Shown here piece by piece: positions 1 to 7,601 of a stretch of 37,558 nt of DNA. Each line of letters opens with the position of its first letter. Positions within the stretch are counted from its first letter, which is position 1. A program made the translations under genes and the position numbers. Origin of the DNA: Armatimonadota bacterium (lineage in GTDB: Bacteria; Armatimonadota; UBA10988). Under the pieces are notes generated by a model. It did not search any database. It was not told where the DNA came from and worked only from the letters and a program-made list of their open reading frames with translations. The DNA lies in the NCBI GenBank assembly GCA_016235455.1, contig JACRKZ010000182.1:1-37558 (forward strand), given 5' to 3'.

Positions 1-1
1 C

Positions 2-1063
2 AAGTGGCACCAGCTCACCGGTGAGCATCTGCCCATCGACTTCGTCACGCGCTTTGTCGACGAACTGACCGGGCACCTGGTGCTCGACGGCGAGCCGTAC
101 CGCGCGGCGCTGGCCCAGGCCATGGCCGACTATCGCGCGCACGGCACGCGGCCGATGACGCACGCGCCGGACGGCTATCCCGACGACCCGCGGCAGTGTG
201 CGCAGTTGCTCGATATGCTGCTGGCGCGGGGGCGCGCGGAATCGCGCACGCTGCTCGAGGGGCCGGTGGTAGGCCTCATGGCGCCCCACATCGACCTGGG
301 TCGCGGTGGCGTGGTCTATGGCGCCGCCTACGACGCCCTGCGGGCCACCGAGGCCGATCTCTTCATTGTGCTGGGCACCGCTCACAGCAGCACCTGCTGG
401 CCCGAGGAGCCGCCCCTGGCGACGTTCACGCGGCTCGACTACGATACGCCGTTTGGCCCGGTGACCACCGACCAGGCTTTCATCGATGCCGTGGCCAGCC
501 ACTACGCCGAGGCTGGCGGCGATGCCGACGATCTGTTCCGCGATGAGTTGGTCCACGGTCAGGAGCATTCGGTCGAGTTCCAGATGCTCTTCCTCCGGCA
601 TGTGCTGGGCGACCGGCCTTTCACCGCCGTGCCCATCCTCATGGGTTCGCTGCATGACTACTTCGAGCATCCCGACGAGTTGGACGGCGACGACGGGCTG
701 GGCCCCATTCTCGACGCCTTGTACGGCGCGGTGACGGCGCGTGGCGGCCAGGTCTGCATCATCGCCGGCGCCGACTGGGCGCACGTCGGGCCGCGCTTCG
801 GCGCCGACCAGCCGGTCAGCGAAGAGCAGCTCCAGGCCATCGCCGAGGGCGACGAGGCGCCATTGCTGGCCTGGCTCCAGGGGGACCTGGACGGCTTCTT
901 CGAGGCGTTCGCCTGCAACGACAACGCGCAGAACGTGTGCAGCGTGGCTGGGCTCTATGCACTGCGCGCGCTGCTGCCCGAGGCCAAGGCTGAGCTGCTG
1001 CGCTACGAGCAGGCGTTCGATCCCGAGCAGACGGTGACGTTTGCCGCGGCGCTGTTGAGGTAG
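2..1063 (+). CDS. AmmeMemoRadiSam system protein B (Memo family), 5' end outside window
   Basis: Memo-family protein, structurally related to non-haem iron dioxygenases. In bacteria it is usually found with AMMECR1 and a radical SAM protein in the AmmeMemoRadiSam set, whose reaction is not settled. Visible family motifs are GLMAPHIDLGRGG, LGTAHSS, HGQEHSVEFQ and GADWAHVGPRFG, with the conserved histidines expected for the metal pocket. The frame is open to the window edge with no stop. A GTG at 80 is possible, but residues before it (TRFVDELTGHLVLDGEPYR) continue the N-terminal linker seen in long bacterial Memo proteins, so I treat the gene as 5'-truncated. Its stop is 4 bases before the HD gene, implying co-transcription. 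The partner genes are not in view and may lie upstream. Confidence 0.85.
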   Translation, partial: KWHQLTGEHLPIDFVTRFVDELTGHLVLDGEPYRAALAQAMADYRAHGTRPMTHAPDGYPDDPRQCAQLLDMLLARGRAESRTLLEGPVVGLMAPHIDLGRGGVVYGAAYDALRATEADLFIVLGTAHSSTCWPEEPPLATFTRLDYDTPFGPVTTDQAFIDAVASHYAEAGGDADDLFRDELVHGQEHSVEFQMLFLRHVLGDRPFTAVPILMGSLHDYFEHPDELDGDDGLGPILDALYGAVTARGGQVCIIAGADWAHVGPRFGADQPVSEEQLQAIAEGDEAPLLAWLQGDLDGFFEAFACNDNAQNVCSVAGLYALRALLPEAKAELLRYEQAFDPEQTVTFAAALLR

Positions 1064-1067
1064 CGCC

Positions 1068-2387
1068 ATGGCCGGCAAGCTGATCCGCGATGCCGTGCAC
1101 GGGGACATCCGCTTCGATGCGATCGAGATGGCCGTCGTCGACACGCCGCCGGTGCAGCGGCTGCGCGGCATCAAGCAGCTCGGCGCGTCGCACCTGGTCT
1201 ATCCCAGCGCTGTCCACACGCGGTTCGAGCACAGCCTCGGCACGGCCTGGCTGGCCAAGCGACTGATGGCCGAGTTGGCCGAACGTGGTACGCCGTTGCC
1301 CGCCGAGGACGCGGTGGCCGTGCCGCTGGCGGCGCTGCTGCACGACGTGACGCACGTGCCGTTCGGCCACACCTTCGAGGATGAGCGCCGGCTGTTCGAC
1401 CGCCACGACGAGGACGAGAGCCGGCTCGACTTCTTCCTCAGCGAATCCACGCTGGCCTCCGCCCTGGCGCAGTCCGGCGTCGGCGCGCGTGTGCGCGAGT
1501 TGCTCACCTCGCGGCAAGGCGTGGCGGCCGAGATCGTCAGTGGCACGGTCTGCGCAGACCTGTTGGACTACCTGCGGCGCGACGCGCACGGCACCGGCCT
1601 GCCGCAGGTCTACGACGACCGCATCTACCGCGCCTTCACCGTGCTCGATGGGCATCTGGCGGTCGACCTGCAAAAGCAGGGCCTGCTGCGCCACGACGTG
1701 CTCAGCGAGCTGATCCACCTGCTGCGCGTGCGTTACAACCTGACCGAGCGCGTCTACTATCACCACGCCAAGACCGTGGCCGGCGCGATGATCTCCAAGG
1801 CGCTTGAACTGGCGCTCGACGCGGGCTGCATGGCGCGGGCCGACCTGTACGGTCTGGGCGACGAGAGCTTCCTGTGGTTGCTGCGGCAACGGTTGGCCGG
1901 GGAGCCGCAGGCCGTCGGGCTGTTGGACGAGCTGGCCGCGCGCCGTCTGTACAAGCGCGTCTACCAGACCAGCCTGCGCGGTCTGAGTGAGCACGGTATC
2001 GACGCGGCGCAGCAGGCGCGCCTGGCTGCGGTCTACCACTACGACCCCGCCGCGCGTCGAGCGGCGGAGGAGCAGCTAGCGTCGGCGTTGGGCCTGGCCC
2101 CGAGCGAGGTGCTGATCTACTGCCCGTCGCCGCGCATGCAGCTCAAGGAAGCCGCCGTGCCGGTCTGCCTGCGACCGGGCGAGGTGACGGGGCTCGACCA
2201 GCTCAACAATGCCGAGGTGGCCAGCCTGAGCGCCAAGTACCGCACCCTGTGGCGGTTGCTGGTCTGTCTGCGGCGCGACCGCGAGGGCAGCTTCAAGCGC
2301 GCCGGTCATCTGGCCGAGGAGCTGTTCGGCGCACCGAACCTGCTGACGCTCAGCCAGAGCGGCGGCCTGGCCTTCGACCGGTCGTAA
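1068..2387 (+). CDS. HD-domain phosphohydrolase (COG1078 / SAMHD1-like)
   Basis: A 439-residue HD-superfamily metal-dependent phosphohydrolase. The HD signature is intact: RFEHSLG (H55), LLHDVTHVPFGH (H92, D93) and a later aspartate in CADLLDYLRRD (about D164-D168). The N-terminal IRDAVHGDIRFD and the LRGIKQLGASHLVYPSAVHTRFEHSLG block are typical of COG1078 proteins, some of which are dNTP triphosphohydrolases. The actual substrate cannot be told from sequence. The ATG follows a GAGG overlapping the end of the Memo gene, so the two are probably translated together. The gene ends 12 bases from the stop of a convergent gene. Confidence 0.88.
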   Translation: MAGKLIRDAVHGDIRFDAIEMAVVDTPPVQRLRGIKQLGASHLVYPSAVHTRFEHSLGTAWLAKRLMAELAERGTPLPAEDAVAVPLAALLHDVTHVPFGHTFEDERRLFDRHDEDESRLDFFLSESTLASALAQSGVGARVRELLTSRQGVAAEIVSGTVCADLLDYLRRDAHGTGLPQVYDDRIYRAFTVLDGHLAVDLQKQGLLRHDVLSELIHLLRVRYNLTERVYYHHAKTVAGAMISKALELALDAGCMARADLYGLGDESFLWLLRQRLAGEPQAVGLLDELAARRLYKRVYQTSLRGLSEHGIDAAQQARLAAVYHYDPAARRAAEEQLASALGLAPSEVLIYCPSPRMQLKEAAVPVCLRPGEVTGLDQLNNAEVASLSAKYRTLWRLLVCLRRDREGSFKRAGHLAEELFGAPNLLTLSQSGGLAFDRS

Positions 2388-2399
2388 GGCCGACTCGCC

Positions 2400-3125
2400 T
2401 CAATCCAGCGCGTAGGTGCTCTTCTGGCCGCTGACCAGCAGCAGGCTGGCTTCGGCGCTCCAGGTCAGCCGGCGCACGTGCTCGCCCGCGGGCACGGCCC
2501 AGGTCTGCTCGCAGCCGCGGTCACCCGTGGCCCCTGAGTGCACCATATCCACCACCGCCACCTGCTCGCCGCCGCCGGCAGCCTTGGTGGCCGCGAACAT
2601 CGTGTCCTCGACACAGACGGGTTCGCCGATGACCTCACCCAGCACGCGCTGCCCCTTGGTCGCGCCGGTTGCCAGGTCGACCACGGTCAGCGTGCCGGTG
2701 GCGTGGTCCAGCAGATCGACCACGCCGTAGTCGGTGGCCTCCACCTTGGCCGGCGGGTGCGGCATGTACAGCAATTCGGAGCCCAGCGCGCGGCTCCAGA
2801 GCACGGCGCCGCGTGGGCTGTAAGCCAGCAGCTTGCGCCCGCCGCCCTCGACGCCGATCGTCAGCACCCCGTGGTTGGTCGGCTCCAGAACCGGCTCGAA
2901 CTGACCGGCAACGCTCCAGGTGTCTGCCCCGTCGCGGCCGGCCCCACGCAGGTCGGTGGGATTGGCCACGTACAGGAGGCCGGTGGAGTCAGCCTTGACC
3001 ACCGAGCGCGCGGTGGTGCCGGCCAGCGTCACCTTGGCGTGCGGCGCGCGCTGCGGCACAAAGACGAACGCTGCCGTCGGCAGTGCCGCCACCAGGACCA
3101 ACCACTGATACCTCATGCGTCGCAT
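2400..3125 (-). CDS. Membrane-anchored exported protein of unknown function, downstream of HtrA
   Basis: A 241-residue protein with an N-terminal hydrophobic segment (YQWLVLVAALPTAAFVFVP) that acts as signal or anchor. The rest is probably periplasmic. It is rich in beta-strand-like repeats such as KLLAYSPRGAVLWSRALG and TLTVVDLATGATKGQRVLG, which resemble blades of a PQQ/WD-type propeller, too few for a full propeller. I do not recognise the family. The frame is open to 3155, but that start lies inside a hairpin. The ATG at 3125 has GGAGG eight bases upstream and is preferred. It is the last gene of the sigma / membrane protein / HtrA run, so an envelope role is plausible by context only. 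Confidence 0.7.
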   Translation of the reverse strand: MRRMRYQWLVLVAALPTAAFVFVPQRAPHAKVTLAGTTARSVVKADSTGLLYVANPTDLRGAGRDGADTWSVAGQFEPVLEPTNHGVLTIGVEGGGRKLLAYSPRGAVLWSRALGSELLYMPHPPAKVEATDYGVVDLLDHATGTLTVVDLATGATKGQRVLGEVIGEPVCVEDTMFAATKAAGGGEQVAVVDMVHSGATGDRGCEQTWAVPAGEHVRRLTWSAEASLLLVSGQKSTYALD

Positions 3126-3133
3126 GACCGTCG

Positions 3134-3138
3134 CCTCC
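3134..3138 (-). promoter_or_regulatory. Ribosome binding site deciding the start at 3125
   Basis: On the minus strand GGAGG lies eight bases before the ATG at 3125. The upstream in-frame start at 3155 has no such site and is buried in the 3147-3180 stem, so this site sets the start. Confidence 0.6.
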
Positions 3139-3146
3139 ATGGCGAG

Positions 3147-3180
3147 AGCCGCCACTGAGGATGGTACCTCAGCGGCGGCT
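3147..3180 (-). terminator. 14-bp stem-loop after htrA (terminator or processing hairpin)
   Basis: Arms 3147-3160 and 3167-3180 pair over 14 positions around a 6-base loop. The single irregular position is an A-C mismatch in the plus-strand sense but a G-U pair in RNA made from the minus strand, so the structure favours minus-strand transcription. It begins 32 bases after the htrA stop. No U-run follows, so it may be a weak terminator, an RNA-stabilising 3' structure, or an attenuator before the next gene, whose Shine-Dalgarno starts only 9 bases beyond the stem. Confidence 0.55.
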
Positions 3181-3212
3181 CTCTGTGCTCACTCGCTCCG
3201 GTTACGGCGATG

Positions 3213-4556
3213 TCAACGCTTGATGGTCACCGGCTGGCCATCGACGGTCAGGACGATGGGCTTGCCCGACCGCGCCGCCGTCTGCCAGGCTACCGAGAAG
3301 TCGGCGATGGCCGCCACGGCCTGCCCGTTGACCGCCGTGATGATCTGGCCTTCGCGCAGGCCCGCCTTGGCGGCCAGCGAGCCCTTTTCCACGGCCAGGA
3401 TGATCAGACCGCTCTGCGAGCGCAGGCCGAAGCGCTGGGCCAGACGCGGGTTGATGCCCCGCAGATCGAGGCCGAGCGGTAGCGTGGCCTGGATGACCGA
3501 GGCGGGTTCAGCCTGCGGCACGACCGTCAGGGTCAGGTCCTGAGCGCCGCGGCGCACGCCGAGCTGCACGCGCTGGCCAGCCGGCGTCAGGCGGATGCGG
3601 TTGGCGAAGTCGGCGCCGTCGCGCAGGGCGTGGCCGTCCATGCTGAACACCACGTCACCGGCGCGCAAGCCGGCGGCCTGAGCCGCACTGGCCGTCTCCA
3701 CGCCGGTGATGCGCACCGGGTGGCTGCCGTTGCCCAGTCGCAGGGCCGCGATCTCCTCATCCTTCAGCGGCTCCAGGCTGACACCGAGCCACGAGCGGGT
3801 CATGTGGCCGCCCTTGACCAGCTGCTCCGCCACGGCCTTGGCGGTGTTGATGGGCACAGCGAAGCCGAGCCCGGCGCTGGTGCCGCTGCGCGTGAAGATG
3901 TGGTTGTTGATGCCGATGACCTGGCCCATGATGTTGACCAGCGGGCCGCCGCTGTTGCCCGGATTGATGGCGGCATCGGTCTGGATGAAGTCCTGGGTCT
4001 TGACCCCGGTGACGCCGGTCAGGCGGTTGGTGGCGCTGACCACGCCAATGGTCACGGTTTCGTCCAGGTCCATCGGGCTGCCGATGGCGATGGCCCAGTG
4101 GCCGACGGCCACGGCATCGCTATCGCCCAACGGCGCCGTGGGCAGCGGCGCGTTGGCCTTGACCGAGACGACAGCCACATCGCTGCCCTCATCCGCGCCG
4201 ACCACCGTGCCCGTCATGGCGCTCTCGCGGCCCGACAGCGTGACCTTGATGGTGCTTGCGCCGTGGATGACGTGCTCGTTGGTCAGGATGAGCCCTTCGG
4301 GCGCGTAGACGAAGCCCGAGCCCGTGCCCGAGTTGGTCTCGATGCGCACCGTGGCAGGCATGACCCGGTCGGTGGCCTGGCCGAAGGCCGTCTGCAGCGC
4401 CATCGCGTCCTGCACGGCGGGGGTGATGCCGCCGGCGACATCAGCTCGAACTGTATTCGCGCGGCCGAGTCCCCAGCCGCCTACACCAAAGCCAACCGCC
4501 ACAATCACCATCACAGTGAGTGGTAGGGAGCTGCGTTGCAGTTGTCGGTGCGTCAT
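3213..4556 (-). CDS. HtrA/DegP-type serine protease with two PDZ domains
   Basis: Envelope quality-control protease of the HtrA family, 447 residues. A single N-terminal hydrophobic segment (residues about 11-31) anchors or exports it. The trypsin-like domain (about 55-245) has the full catalytic triad: H95 in LTNEHVIHG, D126 in EGSDVAVVSV and S202 in NPGNSGGPLVN. Two PDZ domains follow, one around residues 265-350 (GVETASAAQAAGLRAGDVV) and one near the C-terminus (AVEKGSLAAKAGLREGQIITAVNGQ). The frame is open to 4607, but the ATG at 4556 has GAGGAG six bases upstream and directly precedes the membrane segment. It lies 66 bases after the small membrane protein and is probably controlled with the ECF sigma factor. 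Confidence 0.93.
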   Translation of the reverse strand: MTHRQLQRSSLPLTVMVIVAVGFGVGGWGLGRANTVRADVAGGITPAVQDAMALQTAFGQATDRVMPATVRIETNSGTGSGFVYAPEGLILTNEHVIHGASTIKVTLSGRESAMTGTVVGADEGSDVAVVSVKANAPLPTAPLGDSDAVAVGHWAIAIGSPMDLDETVTIGVVSATNRLTGVTGVKTQDFIQTDAAINPGNSGGPLVNIMGQVIGINNHIFTRSGTSAGLGFAVPINTAKAVAEQLVKGGHMTRSWLGVSLEPLKDEEIAALRLGNGSHPVRITGVETASAAQAAGLRAGDVVFSMDGHALRDGADFANRIRLTPAGQRVQLGVRRGAQDLTLTVVPQAEPASVIQATLPLGLDLRGINPRLAQRFGLRSQSGLIILAVEKGSLAAKAGLREGQIITAVNGQAVAAIADFSVAWQTAARSGKPIVLTVDGQPVTIKR

Positions 4557-4572
4557 TATCTGCTCCTCTGTC

Positions 4573-4591
4573 CTGTAGTCTGACTCTACAG
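4573..4591. promoter_or_regulatory. Dyad between the anti-sigma-like gene and htrA
   Basis: CTGTAG and CTACAG arms flank a 7-base centre (4579-4585) that itself contains GTC and GAC. The dyad sits 17 bases upstream of the htrA start, in the only sizeable gap of the cluster. It could be an operator or a small mRNA hairpin. No matching regulator is identified. Confidence 0.3.
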
Positions 4592-4622
4592 TGAGCAGTG
4601 ACGACAACCTGATTACGCGAGT

Positions 4623-5018
4623 TCAGAGCGATCTGCGCAGATGTGCAGCAGAACCGTAACACACCACCGAGCCCAGCCAGCACCAGACCGCCGGCTGGAG
4701 CGGCCCGACAGCGGCGGCGACCAGCCCGCCGACCAGGCAGATGACGCTGGCCCAGCGCAGGCTCTTGACCGCCAGCAGGGGCAAGTCGGGCTGCGGCGGC
4801 TCGGCGGCGACACGGTCGCGCAGACGGCGCATGGCCTCGGGGAAGAAGTCGGCCGGCGGCTCGGGCGGCTGGCCATGGGTGCGCTGGAGCGTGGTGACGA
4901 TCAGCGCCAGGCGCTCGTAGTCGGTGTCGACCTCGGGCAGCGGCTCGCGGGCCGGATGCTCGGCGGTGGCCTGGTCGGGCCGCGTGGGGCGGGACTCGTG
5001 TTCGGCCGCGGGGTGCAT
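4623..5018 (-). CDS. Small membrane protein coupled to ECF sigma factor; probable anti-sigma factor
   Basis: A 131-residue protein whose start overlaps the sigma-factor stop by one base (TGATG). GGAGG lies six bases before the ATG (5025-5029), indicating translational coupling and near-equimolar synthesis. The N-terminal 80 residues are hydrophilic and include PPADFFPEAMRRLRDRV, similar in style to the linker just before the membrane segment of many anti-sigma factors. Two closely spaced hydrophobic segments follow (about 88-105 and 108-124). I see no HxxxCxxC zinc motif, so it is not a classical ZAS anti-sigma factor. The assignment rests on position between an ECF sigma gene and an HtrA protease gene, as in actinobacterial sigE-rseA-htrA. 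Confidence 0.6.
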   Translation of the reverse strand: MHPAAEHESRPTRPDQATAEHPAREPLPEVDTDYERLALIVTTLQRTHGQPPEPPADFFPEAMRRLRDRVAAEPPQPDLPLLAVKSLRWASVICLVGGLVAAAVGPLQPAVWCWLGSVVCYGSAAHLRRSL

Positions 5019-5650
5019 CACCTGCCTCCACTTCCCGCCGCGACAGTGAGCTTCTGCCGCAGCAACATCCGACCGCGGTGCAGACGGCTGCGCACCGTGC
5101 CTACCGGGCAGTGCAGGATCTGCGCCACCTCGTCGTAGGTCATCTCTTCCAGGTCGGCCAGAATGACCGCCATGCGAAACTCCTCGGGCAGCTCGTCGAG
5201 CGCCGTCTGCATGTGCTCGGAGAGCAGATCGTCCATTACCAGATCGGACGGATCCGACTCCGGGTCGGGCAGCTCCCAGCCGCCGACGCTCTCCTCGGCC
5301 ACCTGGTCCAGCGACAGCACGGGCCGTCGGGCTGTCCGGCGCACATGGTCGATGTGGCGATTGGTCATGATCCGGTACAACCACCGATCGAACCGCGTGC
5401 CTGGCTCGAACCTGCCGAAGTTGCGAAAAGCCTCATACAGCGCCTCGCCGATCAGGTCCATCGCATCGTCGTGGTTACCTGCCAGTCGATAGGCGACACG
5501 GTACATGGGGCGCTGGTACTCTTCCACCAGCGCCTCAAAAGCGGACAGATCCTGCTGGACCCTCTTGGCTGAGCGTTTCAACAGGCTTGGCACGCCTTCT
5601 GTCCCTCCAATCGACCGGAGTCCCCGTCGAGTTCCCGTGTCATGTGTCAC
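5018..5650 (-). CDS. RNA polymerase ECF-type sigma factor
   Basis: Extracytoplasmic-function sigma factor of 210 residues. Region 2 is clear (EYQRPMYRVAYRLAGNHDDA to FDRWLYRIMTNRHIDHVRR), as is region 4 (LDELPEEFRMAVILADLEE to MTYDEVAQILHCPVGTVRSR), with the usual helix-turn-helix and the closing RLHRGRMLLRQ. The insert between them (about 110-140) is acidic. The GTG at 5650 is the furthest upstream start. It lacks a strong Shine-Dalgarno, and the true start may be some codons later, since the first 30 residues are not conserved in type. It probably directs transcription of the following membrane protein and HtrA genes and perhaps itself. No convincing promoter was found in the 73-base gap upstream. 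Confidence 0.93.
   Translation of the reverse strand: MTHDTGTRRGLRSIGGTEGVPSLLKRSAKRVQQDLSAFEALVEEYQRPMYRVAYRLAGNHDDAMDLIGEALYEAFRNFGRFEPGTRFDRWLYRIMTNRHIDHVRRTARRPVLSLDQVAEESVGGWELPDPESDPSDLVMDDLLSEHMQTALDELPEEFRMAVILADLEEMTYDEVAQILHCPVGTVRSRLHRGRMLLRQKLTVAAGSGGR
5025..5029 (-). promoter_or_regulatory. Ribosome binding site inside the sigma gene for the coupled membrane protein
   Basis: GGAGG on the minus strand, six bases before the ATG at 5018 and inside the last codons of the sigma factor. It fixes the start of the 131-residue protein and supports translational coupling. Confidence 0.65.
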
Positions 5651-5723
5651 CCATGTAAGCCGACGCAGAGTGTAACCGAATCTTGCCTTGTTGAGCAGCC
5701 TGGAGGCGGCACGAGTCGGCCCG

Positions 5724-6695
5724 TCAGGTGCGCTCGCGCCGGTTCGGGTCGAGCGCGTTCTGCAGGCCCTGGCCCAACAGGTTGAAGCCCAGCACCACCA
5801 GCACCACCGCCAGGCCCGGCGCGAGGATCATCCACGGCGCGGTGACCAGATAGGGCTGGCCGTCGGCAATCATCTTGCCCCAGGTGGGATGGGGCGGGCG
5901 TACCCCGAGCCCGAGGTAGCTGAGCCCGGCATCCATGACGATGGCCCCGGCGGCGCCCAGGCTGGCCAGGACCACGATGGTCGGCAGCACGTTGGGCAGC
6001 ACATGCCGGAACAGCACTCGCGCGTGGCCGCAGCCCAGCGCGCGCGCCGCCTGCACGAACTCCATCGCGCTCACGCGCAGCGTCTCCGAGCGCACCACGC
6101 GCGCCACGCCGGTCCAGCTCACCAGGCCGATCACCACGAACATGTTGATCAGCTCGCGCGGCAACTCGCGTTCGGCACCCAGCAGGTGGAAGTGCAGTGA
6201 CCCACGCGGCATCACCGCCACCAGGGCGATGGCCAGAATTAGCGCCGGCACCGTCAGCATGACATCGGTCAGGCGCATCAGCACGAACTCGACCCGGCCC
6301 CGGTAGTACCCGGCCGACAGCCCGACCAGCGCGCCGACGCCGATGGCCGTGGCCATGGCCAGCAGGCCGATGGACAGGCTGAAGCGCGCGCCGAACAGCA
6401 GGCGCGTGAGCAGGTCGCGGCCCAGCGTGTCGCTGCCCAGCCAGAAGGTGTGGCGCGCACCGCCGACGGTCAGCGTGGTGCCCGGCGGCATGGGCATGCC
6501 CGTGGCCGTCAGGCCCTCGGGATACTGGGTCGACGAATTGAGCGGAGTCAGCAAGGGAGCCGCCACCGCAAGGAGAATGAACCCAGACACCAGCACCAGG
6601 CCGCACAGCGCCTGCGGGTCGCGCCTCAGGCGACGCCACACGGAATCGGGCGGTTGCGGTGCGGTATGGGCGGCCACTGTATCCGTCGAGCTCAT
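5724..6695 (-). CDS. ABC transporter permease, DppC/OppC family
   Basis: Inner-membrane permease subunit of a peptide/nickel-type ABC importer, 323 residues. It has the OppC N-terminal segment and first helix (DPQALCGLVLVSGFILLAVA), the LGSDTLGRDLLTRLLFGARFSL signature of the family, and the coupling-helix EAA-type region EFVQAARALGCGHARVLFRHV. The C-terminal GADLxYLGLGV-like block appears as DAGLSYLGLGVRPPHPTWGKM. The ATG at 6695 is chosen because the protein begins at the usual distance before helix 1; upstream in-frame residues run into the divergent lipoprotein gene. No OppB permease, ATPase or binding-protein gene is adjacent, which is unusual because these subunits are normally encoded together. 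Confidence 0.9.
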   Translation of the reverse strand: MSSTDTVAAHTAPQPPDSVWRRLRRDPQALCGLVLVSGFILLAVAAPLLTPLNSSTQYPEGLTATGMPMPPGTTLTVGGARHTFWLGSDTLGRDLLTRLLFGARFSLSIGLLAMATAIGVGALVGLSAGYYRGRVEFVLMRLTDVMLTVPALILAIALVAVMPRGSLHFHLLGAERELPRELINMFVVIGLVSWTGVARVVRSETLRVSAMEFVQAARALGCGHARVLFRHVLPNVLPTIVVLASLGAAGAIVMDAGLSYLGLGVRPPHPTWGKMIADGQPYLVTAPWMILAPGLAVVLVVLGFNLLGQGLQNALDPNRRERT

Positions 6696-6750
6696 GGCCC
6701 ATAGTTTGCCACAGCCCATGCGGATCCTGCTGCCGGATAGGAGCGAAACC

Positions 6751-7203
6751 ATGGCGCGTATGTCCTTCTGGCTGGTCCTGGGACTGGTGGCGACGGCATT
6801 GGCGGGCTGCTCGGGCGGCAAGCCGGCCACGGCGGCCGACACGCCCGAGGCGCTGTTCGCCCTGTTCGCCAAGGCCATGGAGACCGGCGACTACGAGGCC
6901 GCCGCGGCACTCGTCAACTACGATGCCCAGGCCAGCGCCGAGAACGAGAACATGGATGTGACGGCCAAGTCACAGCGCAACCTGATCGGCGGCAAGATGA
7001 AGGAGGCCACCGTCGAGGGCCTCAAGAGCTGGGGCTGGCCGCAGGCCGGCATGAAGGCCGAAGCGCCCGTGGTGCAGGGCGACCATGCGGTTGTCGTCGC
7101 CAACGGCGGCGGCAAGGCCATCAGCTTAAGCCTGGCCCGAGGCGCCGACGGCTGGCAGATCGTCGGTGGCGTGCCCGGCATGACCGCGGCCGCCGCACAG
7201 TAG
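6751..7203 (+). CDS. Lipoprotein with NTF2/DUF4878-like domain
   Basis: A 150-residue lipoprotein. The signal peptide ends in the lipobox LAGC (LGLVATALAGCSGG), so the mature protein is lipid-anchored at the cysteine. The mature region starts DTPEALFALFAKAMETGDYEAAAALVNYD, the typical opening helix of small NTF2-like or DUF4878 domains, and ends with strands such as HAVVVANGGGKAISLSLARGADG and WQIVGG. Such domains generally bind or scaffold rather than catalyse, so no function can be assigned. The ATG at 6751 follows TAGGAG with good spacing and begins exactly at the signal peptide. It is divergent from the OppC-like gene and 11 bases upstream of a small soluble protein gene. Confidence 0.75.
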   Translation: MARMSFWLVLGLVATALAGCSGGKPATAADTPEALFALFAKAMETGDYEAAAALVNYDAQASAENENMDVTAKSQRNLIGGKMKEATVEGLKSWGWPQAGMKAEAPVVQGDHAVVVANGGGKAISLSLARGADGWQIVGGVPGMTAAAAQ

Positions 7204-7214
7204 GGAGCGCCGTC

Positions 7215-7520
7215 GTGGTGGAATGGTCCGACGTCTTTGCCGCCGAACACCTGGGCGGCACGGCCGAGTTCCTGGCCGAGTACCACGCGGTGGAGCGGCC
7301 GGACCATCCCGAAGGCCCGGTGCTGGAACTGCGGGTCTGCCTGCCGCCGCACATCGACCTCGATACGTTCGACTATGACCGGCTGATCCCGGTGCACGCC
7401 GCGCTGTGCGCTCGCGTACGCGAGGCGGCGGCCGGCTGGCGGCTGTGGTTGCGCTTCTTCTCGGTCGAGGAGTGGCGCGCCTATGTCGACTCGGGCCAGA
7501 GCGACTGGCCCGAGGTCTGA
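7215..7520 (+). CDS. Small soluble protein of unknown function
   Basis: A 101-residue acidic protein starting at GTG (7215, with a second GTG at 7218 possible), preceded by GGGAG that overlaps the previous stop. No signal peptide or membrane segment is seen. Aromatic residues are frequent toward the C-terminus (GWRLWLRFFSVEEWRAYVDSG). I do not recognise a family. Codon use matches its neighbours (GC-rich third positions) and its tight placement between two lipoprotein genes supports it being real. Confidence 0.6.
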   Translation: MVEWSDVFAAEHLGGTAEFLAEYHAVERPDHPEGPVLELRVCLPPHIDLDTFDYDRLIPVHAALCARVREAAAGWRLWLRFFSVEEWRAYVDSGQSDWPEV

Positions 7521-7601
7521 GCACCGTCTCAGCGCCAGGCCTACAGGCGTCGGCGGCTCGGCCGAACCACCTCTTGGGCCACGTCGGCCCGGGAGTCGAC
7601 C

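Noticed and set aside
4441..5031. Alternative minus-strand frames (4441-5031, 4613-4876) across the anti-sigma-like gene
   Set aside because: They are Arg/Pro/Ala-rich shadows. Only the frame 4623-5018 has hydrophobic helices, a Shine-Dalgarno and coupling to the sigma stop.
6706..6741. TTGCCA ... GATAGG as a promoter for the lipoprotein at 6751
   Set aside because: The spacing is 24 bases and the -10 match is poor; the GATAGG overlaps the ribosome binding site.
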